Notes under the pieces: model-generated | The model's database searches: none | The model's input: only the letters and a program-made list of their open reading frames with translations | Told to the model about the DNA's origin: nothing | In this document: positions 10,531 to 21,669 of the stretch, piece by piece | Numbering within the stretch: position 1 is the stretch's first letter | Layout of the letters: every line of letters starts with the position of its first letter | Position numbers and translations under genes: made by a program | Assembly: GCF_000341285.1 (NCBI RefSeq) | Contig: NW_005178424.1 | Coordinates: 45,008 to 109,007, forward strand | Source: Galdieria sulphuraria | Lineage: Eukaryota; Rhodophyta; Bangiophyceae; Galdieriales; Galdieriaceae | DNA: 64,000 nucleotides | Direction: 5' to 3'

Positions 10531-11778
10531 TCAAAACCAAGTCCTTCGCTGTTCTCGACGATTAAGTTCCGATGCTGCTTCCATGAATGCTTTTGCTTGG
10601 TTTTGCATTTCTTCTGCATTTTTGCCAAGTTGTCCAAGTTTTTCTCCTCTTCTTGCCAATCGGTTCCTAGCTTCTTCAACAGCACTTCTTATTTCTGACT
10701 GACTACGGTGAGAACCTTTCTGATATCTGTTTTTTATCTCTGAATCATTCCACAATTCTTCATCAGAATCTGTACTGCCATGTTTGGAATCATATAAAGA
10801 AGAATTCGCATTATCTGAATTCTTTGAAACTACGGATTGTATCCATTTATGTACACCTGTTTCAGCTTTTTTCAAAATAGAATTGCTTTCATTTCGAGAG
10901 ATGGAATCAGTATCAACTCGTCTATCCAAACCACTACTACTCTTTCCTGGCAATTCTGGTTCTATTGATTTTGTATTTACACAATAAGGACTGCAACTTG
11001 AATTGGTTGCTGACTCTTGTCTTTCTTCCATATCCTCCTCTTCATCCATTTCAAGCTGTAACAATTCTTCTGCAATGCGTTCAAGTTCCACTACAATTCT
11101 ATTCAATATGATGTCACAAATACTCAAAATATGAGACATACGTTCCAAACTCTTTCGTTTCATAAGGTCACTGTCGCTAGGATTCTCCAGTTGATCGATT
11201 TGTTCAATTTCTTTGGATATTTCAATACTTTTTGCTCTCAAACTCTGCAGCTTCGTATCAGTCAATGGAGTTACAAAACTACTTTCTGTTTTACAAGGCA
11301 ATTCTGTAAAACTCGATTTCGAACTTGCTTTTAAACTACTATCTACAGAATGTGTTGTTTCCAAAGAAGAGCGCGCAGATACTTCCTACAATATCTATCA
11401 GTCTCAATCTCAATCTATAGTCTTGACCTACTTTGGGTTCCGTTTCGCCTTCCTCGAAGACTCTCTTGGTTTCCTCCCCATCTACTGGAGTCAAATACTT
11501 TCAAAAAAAAACTTCAAGTATTTACCTTTGTCATCTTGTATCATCATTTCTGTAATGGCACGCATACTTTCTACAACAAGTTATGAGAATGGCCATAAAG
11601 AAGACTATTCCAACTAACCGGTAAGTTCTTCCTTGCGTCGACACAGTTTTTCATTTTTTGGTTTCTTTCTCAGCTGCTTTATTACTTTCAACAGTTCATC
11701 TTTCAACTCAAGGAACCTTTTTTCAAGTTCTTCTTGAACTTGGTTGTTACAACTTGAGTCACTATCTTCCTCCGTCAT
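10531..11778 (-). CDS. Soluble protein with tomosyn-like C-terminal R-SNARE motif
   Basis: Four exons (11619-11778, 11526-11570, 11432-11484, 10531-11385; introns 48, 41 and 46 bp) give 370 residues. The last ~55 residues form an R-SNARE motif of the tomosyn/amisyn type: heptads around RLARRGEKLGQLGKNAEEM then FMEAASEL, with the central Arg just before GEKL. The N-terminal half is Glu/Lys-rich coiled coil (KRFLELKDELLKVIKQL), followed by a Ser-rich linker. There is no beta-propeller, longin domain, membrane anchor or C-terminal CaaX, so it would be a soluble SNARE regulator that could occupy Q-SNAREs. Placement with tomosyn rather than VAMP rests on my reading of the motif and the missing anchor. 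Confidence 0.65.
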
Positions 11779-11985
11779 CCGTCAAAAAGAAATCAATCCG
11801 CAATCATTTGTCAAGGTTGCTTTATCACAATATGACAAGTATCTATTATAGTTTTCACTCGAATCACAAAGAATACCATTTTTGGATATCAAGTAAATAT
11901 ATACAAAGTGGAATAGACTAGGTACATCCCATTCTCTGTGAAAACAAAACCCATTACCAACAATAGGTCATCTTAGGAATCAAAA

Positions 11986-12912
11986 CTATTCTCTTATTCG
12001 AAAAAGAGTCATCAATCTCTTTCTATCTCCAAGTTTGTATATGCCAAGATCATCTTTCAAATTCTTTTCTGTGAGCTGTGACAAGACTCTTCCATCAATT
12101 CGATGCTCTTGGAATTTTGTGATATATTCTTCCAAATCAGCAGAGACTAACTCATCCAAAATATCTTCCATTGTCCACAATTTCAGTTCTGCAGGTTTGG
12201 TTTTCTGTCTAAGACGATTGTCGAAGAGTTCAAGTTCATCTTGTGTTCTCCGATGTAAAGTCTCAAACCATTCATCTCTGTTTTCAATATTTGTGTCTCT
12301 TACCATGTTTCCTTTGGGAATAGAAACTCGGTTTTGGTTTTGATTTCTCTTCGAACTTTGTAATAACACTGCGAAAGAGAATAGAACAATGAGTGGAAGC
12401 AGAAAAGAAAGAGAGGTCAAAGAAACAAAGGTTAAAGCAGTAATACTGAACAAGATGAAATAGCTTCCCATAAAAAGACCTAGACCAATAAAAATAGGAA
12501 TGAATATCATTTTCACTGTCGCCACTGGCCATATAAGAAGAAAGGGAAGTGCATGAAGAGTGAAAGGCAACGCACAGAAAGTAACAAATATAAAAGCAGT
12601 AATCAGCACATACTTTAGAAGACTTGTTGCTGGTCGCTCTGGATTCCATAAAAGGTGTTTGTTGTTACTATTTTCTGAGTCCGATTCCAAAAACTTTGCT
12701 ATGGAACGAGGAGACTTATGACGTGGGTGGGAGTTATTTGTGCTAGAACGTATAGACAAGGAGGGTGTCCTCCAACCCCATTCCAGTAAGCCATGATTGG
12801 TTCTCCTCCATAAATATCTTTTCATAAAAACTCTTCCTGTACTTAACAAATAAGAAGCTGCAAAACACAAACAACCATCATCATTGGGTTTCATGGGTTG
12901 TCCTTTGATCAT
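11986..12912 (-). CDS. Membrane protein with C-terminal SAM domain
   Basis: A single exon of 308 residues from the first ATG (12912). A basic N-terminus of about 80 residues (MKRYLWRRTN, many Ser and Arg) could be an organelle-targeting sequence. It is followed by three or four closely spaced hydrophobic segments (about residues 95-190). A hydrophilic linker leads to a SAM domain in the last ~65 residues: LWTMEDILDELV, ADLEEYITKFQEHRIDG, LTEKNLKDDLGIYKLGDRK. SAM domains mediate self-association or protein or RNA binding. Membrane-anchored SAM proteins resemble STIM only in outline; there is no EF-hand or coiled coil. Function unknown. Confidence 0.75.
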   Translation of the reverse strand: MIKGQPMKPNDDGCLCFAASYLLSTGRVFMKRYLWRRTNHGLLEWGWRTPSLSIRSSTNNSHPRHKSPRSIAKFLESDSENSNNKHLLWNPERPATSLLKYVLITAFIFVTFCALPFTLHALPFLLIWPVATVKMIFIPIFIGLGLFMGSYFILFSITALTFVSLTSLSFLLPLIVLFSFAVLLQSSKRNQNQNRVSIPKGNMVRDTNIENRDEWFETLHRRTQDELELFDNRLRQKTKPAELKLWTMEDILDELVSADLEEYITKFQEHRIDGRVLSQLTEKNLKDDLGIYKLGDRKRLMTLFRIRE

Positions 12913-13223
12913 CCTACAAAAATGACATTTTCTTGAAATAATATTAGATTGTGACAAAATGTTGCATCGACAACTTTGAAGACTTCATCATTTCAATAAT
13001 ATCTTGAACAAATATTCCTTTCATATTGTGATGGAATATACAAAGTAGCTACCCTTTCATATGAAAGAGGAAAAACAAAAACATCTCTTTCTTCTTTTAT
13101 CTTTGTGCTTCTCATAAACCATACTTCTACTCTTGTATATATATTTGTCATATGTTTGTATCGATCCTAAAGAAATATATCATCTCCTTGTTCATTTATG
13201 GTAAGAAAATTCTAAGACGGGAA
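12913..13223. other. Divergent promoter region, SAM protein / SPF30
   Basis: About 310 bp between two divergent start codons. It is AT-rich. An ATG at 13152 is in frame with SPF30 but the residues it would add do not match the family. No other gene was seen. Confidence 0.45.
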
Positions 13224-13841
13224 ATGGATTTGTCTGCACCAGTATGGCAACTGCAAGCAGAATTACTCAACTATCAAAAGCAACTAAAGGAAATAGAAAC
13301 AAAGTTGAGAGAACCCAACGCGGACCAAAATGAACTTCAAGGCATAGCAGCAGATATCAGAGACATTATAGCCGCATACAAAGAGATGTTGCTGTCCAAA
13401 GGTATTCAAATAGGTGAGAGTGCTTTTGGTTACTCCTGTTCATTCTTTTACTCTACTTTGATACAGAAAATATAAACAGCACTTTGTTGCAAAACAATTC
13501 CTATCCAAAAAAGGAACAAAGGCATTCTGGAGCTAACAACGGACCAACTGTGAAACCTGTAACGAAGAAACCTAAAAAGTCAAAGGGGCGCAAGGAAGAG
13601 GCTTTAAAAGAAAGAGTTCAGTCTTGGCAACAGTTTCATTCCAAATACGGTGCAAGGAGAAAGAGCATTTTTCAATCACCTGAAGAAGGTTCGCGTACTA
13701 GAGTCGGCTTCCAGGGGTAAGTCGTTTTCTCAGTTACGTACGATGAAACTGTGTTGAGTCAATATCAGGTCGCCAGGAACACTTACTGCGATTCCTGAAC
13801 GTAAGAAACATGAATTTGTGAATATTACAGAAGATAGTTGA
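13224..13841 (+). CDS. SPF30: SPF30/SMNDC1-like splicing factor lacking the Tudor domain
   Basis: Three exons (13224-13413, 13467-13716, 13769-13841; introns 53 and 52 bp) give 170 residues. The N-terminus matches the SPF30 helical region (VWQLQAELLNYQKQLKEIE, DIRDIIAAYKEMLLSKG). The C-terminus matches its tail (KERVQSWQQFHSKYGARRKS, then SIFQSPEEGSRTRVGF). SPF30 is needed for tri-snRNP recruitment, and its Tudor domain normally binds dimethyl-arginine on Sm proteins. Here only a Lys/Pro/Ser-rich linker separates the two ends and there is no room for a Tudor fold, against about 238 residues in human. The start at 13224 is preferred because homology begins there. No in-frame extra exon fits either small intron. 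Confidence 0.75.
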
Positions 13842-14084
13842 TATTGAAAACGGGATATTTCAGTTTCTTGTACCTTGAAAGAGTTTGGAACATCGAGTAA
13901 CCTTGTTGCAACCCAAAAAAGTGTGTGTCACAAGTTTTGGTAAGTCAATAAACACGTCGTTATCAATAAGTTCGAAAGATTTTATGCACTGAAGAAAACA
14001 AATAGCTTTTTCTCTCAAAAGTGGCTCAAGTTATAGTCGAATATTACTTTCGTGGTGTTGACTAAAGTTGACTTTATATATAAC

Positions 14085-15927
14085 TTAGGTTTCATTTTCT
14101 TCATTGTCCTCTTCCACCTCGTCTTCCGAAGAGTCATCCGACGCATTATCCACCGATATATTTGGCAAAAAATCGAAAGAATAACTAAGTACCCCTCGAT
14201 CAACTAGGGAAGAAAAAGTCTTTGAATGTTGTAACATGGCAATAGATGAGGTAGATCTCTTAAGAAAGGATTCATTTTCCTTTGCAGTTTGCCCCTCATT
14301 TGTGTCATAACTGGTACTTTGTTCTTGATGAAGAGGAATGGATACTTCTGACTTGTACATTGGCTGAGTGGATTCAGACGAAAGAACTTGCTCATCTTTT
14401 GTAACGTTATTCATTCCAACCTTCGACGAAAAACCCAACACTTACCGGAATGAAAGCTGGAAGAGACCATATGATGTTCAATTACTTCAAGCATATGAAA
14501 AACAATAAACGCAATGCAGCACATAACAAAGGCAACTGAAAAGGAGAGGTCATATGAACCAGTCCATTCACGTAGACTTCCAGTCATTAATGCTCCTGTT
14601 GCATTTCCTAATAAGCCAAAGCCTATAGTACGGTCATTCAACAGTTACTCGGCCATCTTTCATGGAGCTTACCAAATAAAGAAGATTGTACCACACCAAT
14701 ACGCGAAAGAGGAAAAACATTTGGAACAATAGAGTACAAACAATTAAAAGTCGACCCATATCCCGCTCCAAAAGCTATGGCAAAGAGAAAAAATTGAAAA
14801 CTGGAAGTTCCCAATGACGGCAGACGAGTATACTGACTTGCATTGGTTCCAGGAAGAAATAAAATAATAATTCCGGCAGCAGCTGAAGCTGAAGAAAAGG
14901 CAGCAAGTCTGTATCGATCATGTGTATCTCCTAAATGACCTCCGACAAGTTTCGCAGCAAAAGCAGCACAATTAATGAGAGACAAAATCAAAGATGCATG
15001 ACCTAATGAGAAATCCGCATCCACAGTTAAAAAGAATAGAATATTCTCATTAAAACAACCGTATGCATATTGCACACAAATATAACAAATCATGAGTGAA
15101 AAATAAATAGGTGAGAATATCGAACCCGTATTCGTCAGACCTGACAACTTTCTGTTGTCCATTCGACTAGGTCTTCTACTGAGAGATCTTCTCGAAACAT
15201 TTCTCAAGTTTGGAGAACTCCTACCCGAAAAAGATAGTTTTCCTCTATCTTGTAAGCTTCTTCGTGAAAATCTAGGAGAGTACGAAATGGAACTCGGACT
15301 CCTCGGAAAGGACTCAGAATCTTTCAGTCCTTTAGCAGCTGCAGGAAATCTTCTCCAAATGTAGAAAGCTATAGGAACGGAAATAGTTCCTAAAATCAAA
15401 GAAAGCAGTTTCCAGATGAGTCTCCACCCTTTGCGGACTGCTAAAGGACCAAGCGTAAAAGGAATCACAGTTCCTGCTAAACTGAAGCCTGACAATACTA
15501 AACCCAAAGCTAGTCCTAAATTTTCTTTAAACAGCTCAGAAAGTAGAAGAGAATAAACAGGCACTCCAGTAACCGAAGCAAAAGCAGCCAAACATATATG
15601 AAATAAACAGAGTACAGTAAAGCTTCGAACCAAAATGGAATACAAAAATGAAACTATACTCAAACCGATGAAGCCTACTATAAGGAAGACACAAGGACCA
15701 ACTGAGTCTAAAATCACACCTTCTGGTACGAGAAACAACACGTAGGCAATCTTTCCAATCGCTATAGGTAAAGGGGCAAGAGCCAAAGAAGCTTTCAATT
15801 CTTTCACAACTAAAGGCAGCAATACTGCAGGTGCTATGAAAAAACACGATACTTGCAAAAAATTTAATACAGCCGCACCGAAAGCTATGGTCCAACATTC
15901 TCTCGGTTCCATCGTACCTGCCAACAT
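14085..15927 (-). CDS. Major facilitator superfamily transporter
   Basis: Three exons (14673-15927, 14446-14622, 14085-14395; two 50-bp introns) give 580 residues. Twelve hydrophobic segments are arranged six plus six around a Ser/Arg-rich loop of about 60 residues (SRRSLQDRG, SRRSLSRRPSRMDNRKLSG). Features include GVILDSVGPC after TM2, SRIGVVQSSLFGFGLLGNATGALM late in the second half, and an acidic tail ending DDSSEDEVEEDNEENET. The order resembles monocarboxylate or oxalate/formate-type MFS carriers, but no substrate-specific signature is clear. The Ser/Arg loop is a likely phosphorylation site (inference). Confidence 0.85.
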
Positions 15928-16019
15928 TCCCTTCAACAGATAATCTTTGTAAGAGATCGAATCAATAACTCATCGCCACTTTAAACTGGCAAAAGTCGAA
16001 CATACAAGTGTGATATCAT

Positions 16020-18188
16020 TTACATGGTAATGGACAGTATCTGTCCTGTGCTTTTGCTTCTAGACTCTCTAACTCTCACAAGCTGTCTAGAAAAATTCTT
16101 GCTGGTAATCTTCGAAAAATATTTGGGTTGTCTTTTAGTCCAACTGCACCAAATAACCTTAACTTGGCCCAAAACTTGTCTACAAACAGCAATTGGTGAT
16201 ATATGGCAAGAAACGCTTAAAATATCTTCACCGAAATAGTGGTGAAAAGCAGTTGCTGAAAGTAACCCAAAAAAATAAATAATGAAAAGAGTCCCAATCC
16301 AGCCAAACCATGGCATTAGTCTTACGGAAGGCACAGTCTTTTCTAACTGCTGTAGACGTTGTTGAAGTATTTCAGACTCTTGTCTAGCAACAACTGCCAA
16401 TCTTTTCGCGTCTGACAAACTTGCAGCATATTCTGCAAGATGAAGCTCGACATATTGGCTTACGAGAGTCTGGTTCAGTTCTAACTGTCTCAACATTCTA
16501 GTCAACTGACGAAATATACTTTCTTCAACTGCCTCAGAAAATGCACTTATATTTTGAAAACTGTCATTTTGTTCCATTTGGAAATTTTCAGATATCCCAG
16601 TAAAACCTGCAAAGCGTGATCTTGTAAAAGCTTCAGAAGAAGATTCATTGCATGATTTGTTGTTGTCGTCGTCGATGCAAGTATAGTTTGACTCAAGTGA
16701 AACTCCTGGAATATTTGGAGACCCCAATAAAGTTGAGTTTACTGAACAGTTTCGACCATCCATTCCACATTTATTGGAAACAGAAGCTATCTTCTTCAAA
16801 GATGCTCCTGCTATGACTTCTGCAGCAACGTGTCGATCCCTATTTGACTGTTCCAAGGCTTCCTTCCAATCATCTACCAATCGCTTCCCAAAAACTCTGA
16901 CAAGAGAAATAGTGCAGAAAAATTCTCTCCCTTGAACACCAACAAAGAGGACTTTCAAGTATCGAATAAAGGCATCACCTCGAATTTCAAAATATTGAAT
17001 ATCCCTAGTCTCATTAAATGCTGCAACTTGTAGTAAAATCCACTTATCCGTTGGAAATCTTTGCGAACCAAGTAGCACCAAATTCTTAGGAAAAGATGAG
17101 AAATATTCAAAATTGGCAACCTCCACTCGTTTCAAAAGAATTTCTTCTGAAAGTTCTATAACGACCCATCTATTGTGTTTGCATGGACTCAGCATGTACT
17201 TGTCTTTGTCTTCATGTAAAACATTCTTGGCTCCAGTAGAACCTTTGTTGGCAGCAAGTATCCTTGCTCCAGCATCGACGGATGCAAAGTTGAAACCATC
17301 TTGTGATACAGTTTCACTTACTTCGTTACGTAATTTTCGTGAGAAAGCTGCGCCAATTTTGTTCACAAATTGCAAACATTTGGCAAACAACTTGTACACA
17401 GACCATTCGTTATCTAAAACTTTATCACATTTCCAAGCTTCTGAATGATTAGCATTCACAGCACTGGATTCAATCAGGTGACTAGAAACTCCTTGATGTT
17501 TTAAAGTGGCACAAGCAACATCTCCGGCATCAGATTCCACAGGAAAGTAAGTGTTAACACTATCTCCAAAATTCTCAACAGAACTACTGCTCTGACGTTC
17601 TTCTCTTGGAGGGTTGCAAACTAAATGTTCAAGAACCGATTTTGTTTCTTGTAAAGTTTCAAAACGATGCAAGTTTTTCTCCACTGGCACAAAACTGTCA
17701 ACCTCTGGTGTCGGCTCTATTTGTTCCACCTTCTGCTCACTACTGTTGTCTTCCTTCTTTCTTTCTCTTTCGATATCAAAATACACTTTATCTCTCCATT
17801 TTTCAAGAGACACGTAGTGCTCCTCATTTCCTTCCCTTTCTTCCTCGTCAGAACTGACAAAGGTATTATTTTCTACAAGAGAAGATTCCTCAGGCACCAC
17901 CCTTATTCAAAATACGTCAGATAGAACATGAATATCGTGATAATCTTACCATTGTTTCGTATTCTCTAAAGTCGAGACGGGTTCCGTCTGCTCCAGTCCA
18001 CAAGGTTTCGGGATGAAGGAGGAACTATGAGCGCCAAGTGTAGGGAAAGGTAGAACAGAAGAATAACTAGTGTAACAACATGAAGTGGATTCACAGGTAT
18101 CGAGGCTCACTGCCACTGAACAATGTATTTCAAAAGTCTCAATACAAACAACGATAGCAAGGCAAACAATAGCCGACAGACACTTCAT
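16020..18188 (-). CDS. SLP1/SUCO-type mid-SUN domain ER membrane protein
   Basis: Two exons (17950-18188, 16020-17901; 48-bp intron) give 706 residues. A signal peptide (MKCLSAIVCLAIVVCIETF) precedes an acidic Ser-rich region. The SUN domain lies at about 280-425 (DGFNFASVDAGARILAANKG, KHNRWVVIELSEEI, NFEYFSSFPKNLVLLGSQRFP, FFCTISLVRVFGK, DDWKEALEQ). A coiled coil (RLAVVARQESEILQQRLQQL) and one membrane span near 613-635 (MPWFGWIGTLFIIYFFGLL) follow. The SUN domain lies mid-protein, as in yeast Slp1, animal SUCO/Opt and plant SUN3-5, not C-terminal as in KASH-binding SUN1/2. Slp1 protects soluble ER luminal proteins from degradation, which fits the EDEM gene nearby only thematically. Divergent from CBP80, with 44 bp between start codons. 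Confidence 0.88.
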
Positions 18189-18232
18189 TTAAAAACCCAA
18201 AACAGCTTTGCCTTTTAGATTGGCGTGGGTTG

Positions 18233-20743
18233 ATGGAACAAAAGCGAGTATTGCACTATTTGGCTCGTATAGGCGATAAAGTCAAACATAAAGGAGATCT
18301 TGAGTCACAGGTTTCCAAAGCTTCAGAAACTTTACGTCCCAAATTTTCTGGCGATTTCAGTAAGTTGCTATCTTTAGTTGTAGTGCCAACTTAAGAGAGG
18401 CATTATATAGAGGAAATAGCAGATGCTCTGGTAGAGTGTGCAATATTCTTGCCACAAAAGTCAGTTGCCTATGCAGTTCTTGGTGGAGTTCTTGCGGCAT
18501 CCGGTAGTGAAGAGTGTTACTCGTTCGTGCAGTATCTGGCGGAGAGTATTCGCGACAGATTAGAAAGAGATCTTCACAGTTGCTCATTTCGAAGTTGTCG
18601 CGCCGTTTTTCGTTTTTGTGCGAATTTAACGCAAGCAGCAGTTTTTAGTCCCAAAAGCTTCCTTCGCTGGTTGGAAATTGTTATAGATGAAGCTCTGAAA
18701 TCCCCTGACTCTTCTCTTGGAGGCAATCCTCAAGCTAGGAGGGAATGGCTCTTCTGTTTATGTACTACTACTTTACCTTGGTGTGGAAATATTCTTCGTG
18801 AGCGCTGTGCTATGGAATTAAAGTCTCTATTGGATAAGATTTTTTTATTTGGTCAAAAGGCAACCGATGTGTCTGATGAAGGAGAAGGAGGAACATTATC
18901 CTTTGAAGATTTGTTAGTTCCGATGGAGCAAAATTGGTTACTGGGAAAGATACACAAGTTGAGAAAAGTGATGCAACGCGCAGAAGCTGAAGAATGGCCT
19001 CGAAAATACGTCCATTGGCTGTATGATGCCTTTGACACAACTCTCGCGAGAGGTTTAGAAACAAGTCTTCCTTCGCTTTCGATTCCTTTGCATAGCAAAA
19101 ATCATGTTTATCCATTTCCGGAATATGAATTATTAGTAGGAATGGATTCACAAACTGACATTTCCCATCACGCTCATGATACGAATTCTGATAACACGAT
19201 GCAGTATTCTCCTACTGATAATGATGCTGATATTTTGAGAGATTTTTATGCATCAGAATTAGTGAGTGATACTATTGATAGTTTGAAGGATAATCATTCC
19301 TTGGCAGCAGCTGTTCTCCTTTCCTTTTCTTTTTCGGAAGTAGAACCATTTGTTGACGAAATGCAAACACACTTGCATATTATTCGCGCAATACTATCCA
19401 AAATGGTTCATTTGCCGACAACTGACGAGTCGATTCTTTACTATCATGTTCTTCTCATAGACTTGTGTTATATGGAGGGCTCGCAAGCTCCACTGAAACT
19501 TTTGATGGCCGTAGAAGAAATTTTTGACATGGCAGATAAATATGATGCAGAAGTATTCGACAGATTAACTGATTGGTTTGCCCGTCATTTAAGTAACTTT
19601 GGATATAAGTGGAATTGGGACGATTGGGTTTTCGTTACCGACAAGGAAACATACGATACCGAGAAACAATTGTATCAGTTAGTATTCTGCAAGGACGTAT
19701 TGTATAAATGTCTTCGACTTTCCTATTTCGAACACATTAGCAGCGCCATTCCTGCTTCTTTGCGTGAACTTCTGATAGAACCAGGCAAAGCAATATTGAA
19801 TGAAACAGAAGAAGAAACAGCAGTAGCAAAGGAACTCGCAAAACATATGATTGGTAAGGAGCGCAAGAACGCCTCTGAAATCGAGGAATTCCTTTCTCTT
19901 CGTTTTCCGTTTGAATCTTCGTTGTCCTCCGCATTTTGTACTCTCTGTCGTGCTTTGCTTATAGCTGGATCAAAGACTTTTAGTCACTTCGATGTAGTGA
20001 CGGAACGGTATCTTGGACTCTTGAGAAAATTGTTTGCAATGGATAGAGCGAATATGAAGAGATTAATTATGTCAGAAATGAAAAATTATTGGAATAGTTC
20101 ACCCCAACATTTGGAATATGTTTTGGAAAAGTTGTGGTTATATCGAATAATAGACTGCTCGACTGTTTTCGATGCTGCGATTCCATACCTGAGTGTGGAA
20201 GCTGATAACGAAAAGGTTTTAAGTGAATTGAGTGTAGCATGGAGATGGAAGTTTGTTCGCAAACTATTCGATAGGGTTAAAGAACACGTACAATTGGCAA
20301 AGGACGAACTGAGCATGGCTGCACAAGCTGCCAGTCAGGCAACTGAAGGTGAAATAGACGCTGCCAATTTGAGACTAAAGAATGCACAAACTGCTAATGA
20401 CAATGCTATCAAGGAACAGAAGGAACTTTTCTTGCATGCTTTGCGACGGTCCTATGCTATTATAGAAGCTTTGGAAAAGAACTCGGATAACTCACTGGAT
20501 GAAACGGAAGGTGTTTCATCATCTCATCGGTTTCGAAATTTGATATCCATTTGTAAATGGAGAGTGCTTGGCTCAATGAAGGAGACTATTCGGAAACACT
20601 TGGATTTACTTGAAACCACGTCATGGGAATCTTTAAAGGCTACTCTGAACTTCCAGATGCCGATACAAGTAGTGGATGTAATCTTCCAAGAGTCAAAACA
20701 ATTACTGAAATATTGTCGCGGAATAACGTACAATTTTGCCTAG
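18233..20743 (+). CDS. CBP80: Nuclear cap-binding protein subunit 1 (CBP80/NCBP1)
   Basis: Two exons (18233-18359, 18411-20743; 51-bp intron) give 819 residues, close to the family length of about 790. It forms the nuclear cap-binding complex with CBP20, which binds the m7G cap of Pol II transcripts. The N-terminal MIF4G region is visible (RIGDKVKHKGDLES, ALVECAIFLPQKS, RREWLFCLCTTTLPWCGNIL), followed by VYPFPEYELL and the MIF4G-like 2 hallmark DRLTDWFARHLSNFGYKWNW. The last third carries helical repeats and a coiled-coil (MAAQAASQATEGEIDAANLR). Start chosen as the first ATG, giving the expected N-terminus. Confidence 0.93.
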
Positions 20744-21669
20744 TTAATTGATGCAAATTCTGTTCGTTTTGTATTGTATCGTTGGTTCTTAATCTATCAC
20801 GTATTGGCAATTGCATTGTTTATGAAACATTGATGAAGTATTAGATATTTTTACTTGAGACTATTCACCGATTGTTTTACTGAAGAATAAAAAACGACGA
20901 GTTGTGACTTTCTAGAGAACAAGAACGATAGTGTTTACCGTTTTGCTATATTACAGTAACTTTAGCTTATTCCACGTCTTCCATTTCATAGAAGCTACTC
21001 TACATATTGAACCATATCTAGAAATGAGTTTTAACTGAAGCGAAGCCACGCTTTGCCAAGTTGTGAAAAACACTTCTGTGTAACTGAGTATCAGGAAAAC
21101 AACATACTCTTCCTTCTAAGAATAACAAAGTAGTTCACATGTTGTTCTTTATTCTTATACTCGTCATCGTCCCAGAACACTTTCTCTATAACTATTCTTC
21201 ACGGTATCTCTTCTTCTTTCACCGATAGTGGAGTCAAGAATAAGATAAAACGTCTGGTTTAAATATTGAACCATTTGCAAGTGCTCATAATTTCAATAGA
21301 ATATATTACAATATTGAATCTGATGTAATATTTCTCTCTCATTAGCCTATTGCGTTTATGTAAACTCTTCAGCCCATTCCAATGGCTTCGAAACCCTCTC
21401 GTCCAGTTAAGAATTGAATGCTCCCCTCACGTGGAAACCCAAATTTGGAAATCGATTATGCGGACGTGGTCAAAAATCGTTCCTCTTCGTGACCGCAACT
21501 TTTCTGGAAATTTACGCAATTAGTCGATCGAAGGATTTAGTAACTACATTCGATTAATTTGAGCGCAACTTGGCAGTTTTCTTTAGATCATTTGTTGGTG
21601 CGCTTTTGATTGGCTTTGTAGACGCTGCAAAGTATTAGTTTTTTCTTAAAAGAAACTACTGTTGTTTTT
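20744..21669. other. Intergenic region upstream of the ANTH gene
   Basis: About 925 bp without a supportable gene. The first part is probably the CBP80 3' UTR. A TCACGTGG G-box-like site lies at about 21427-21434, roughly 240 bp before the ANTH start. A short imperfect hairpin follows near 21464-21500. No snRNA or tRNA could be assigned by eye. Confidence 0.45.
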
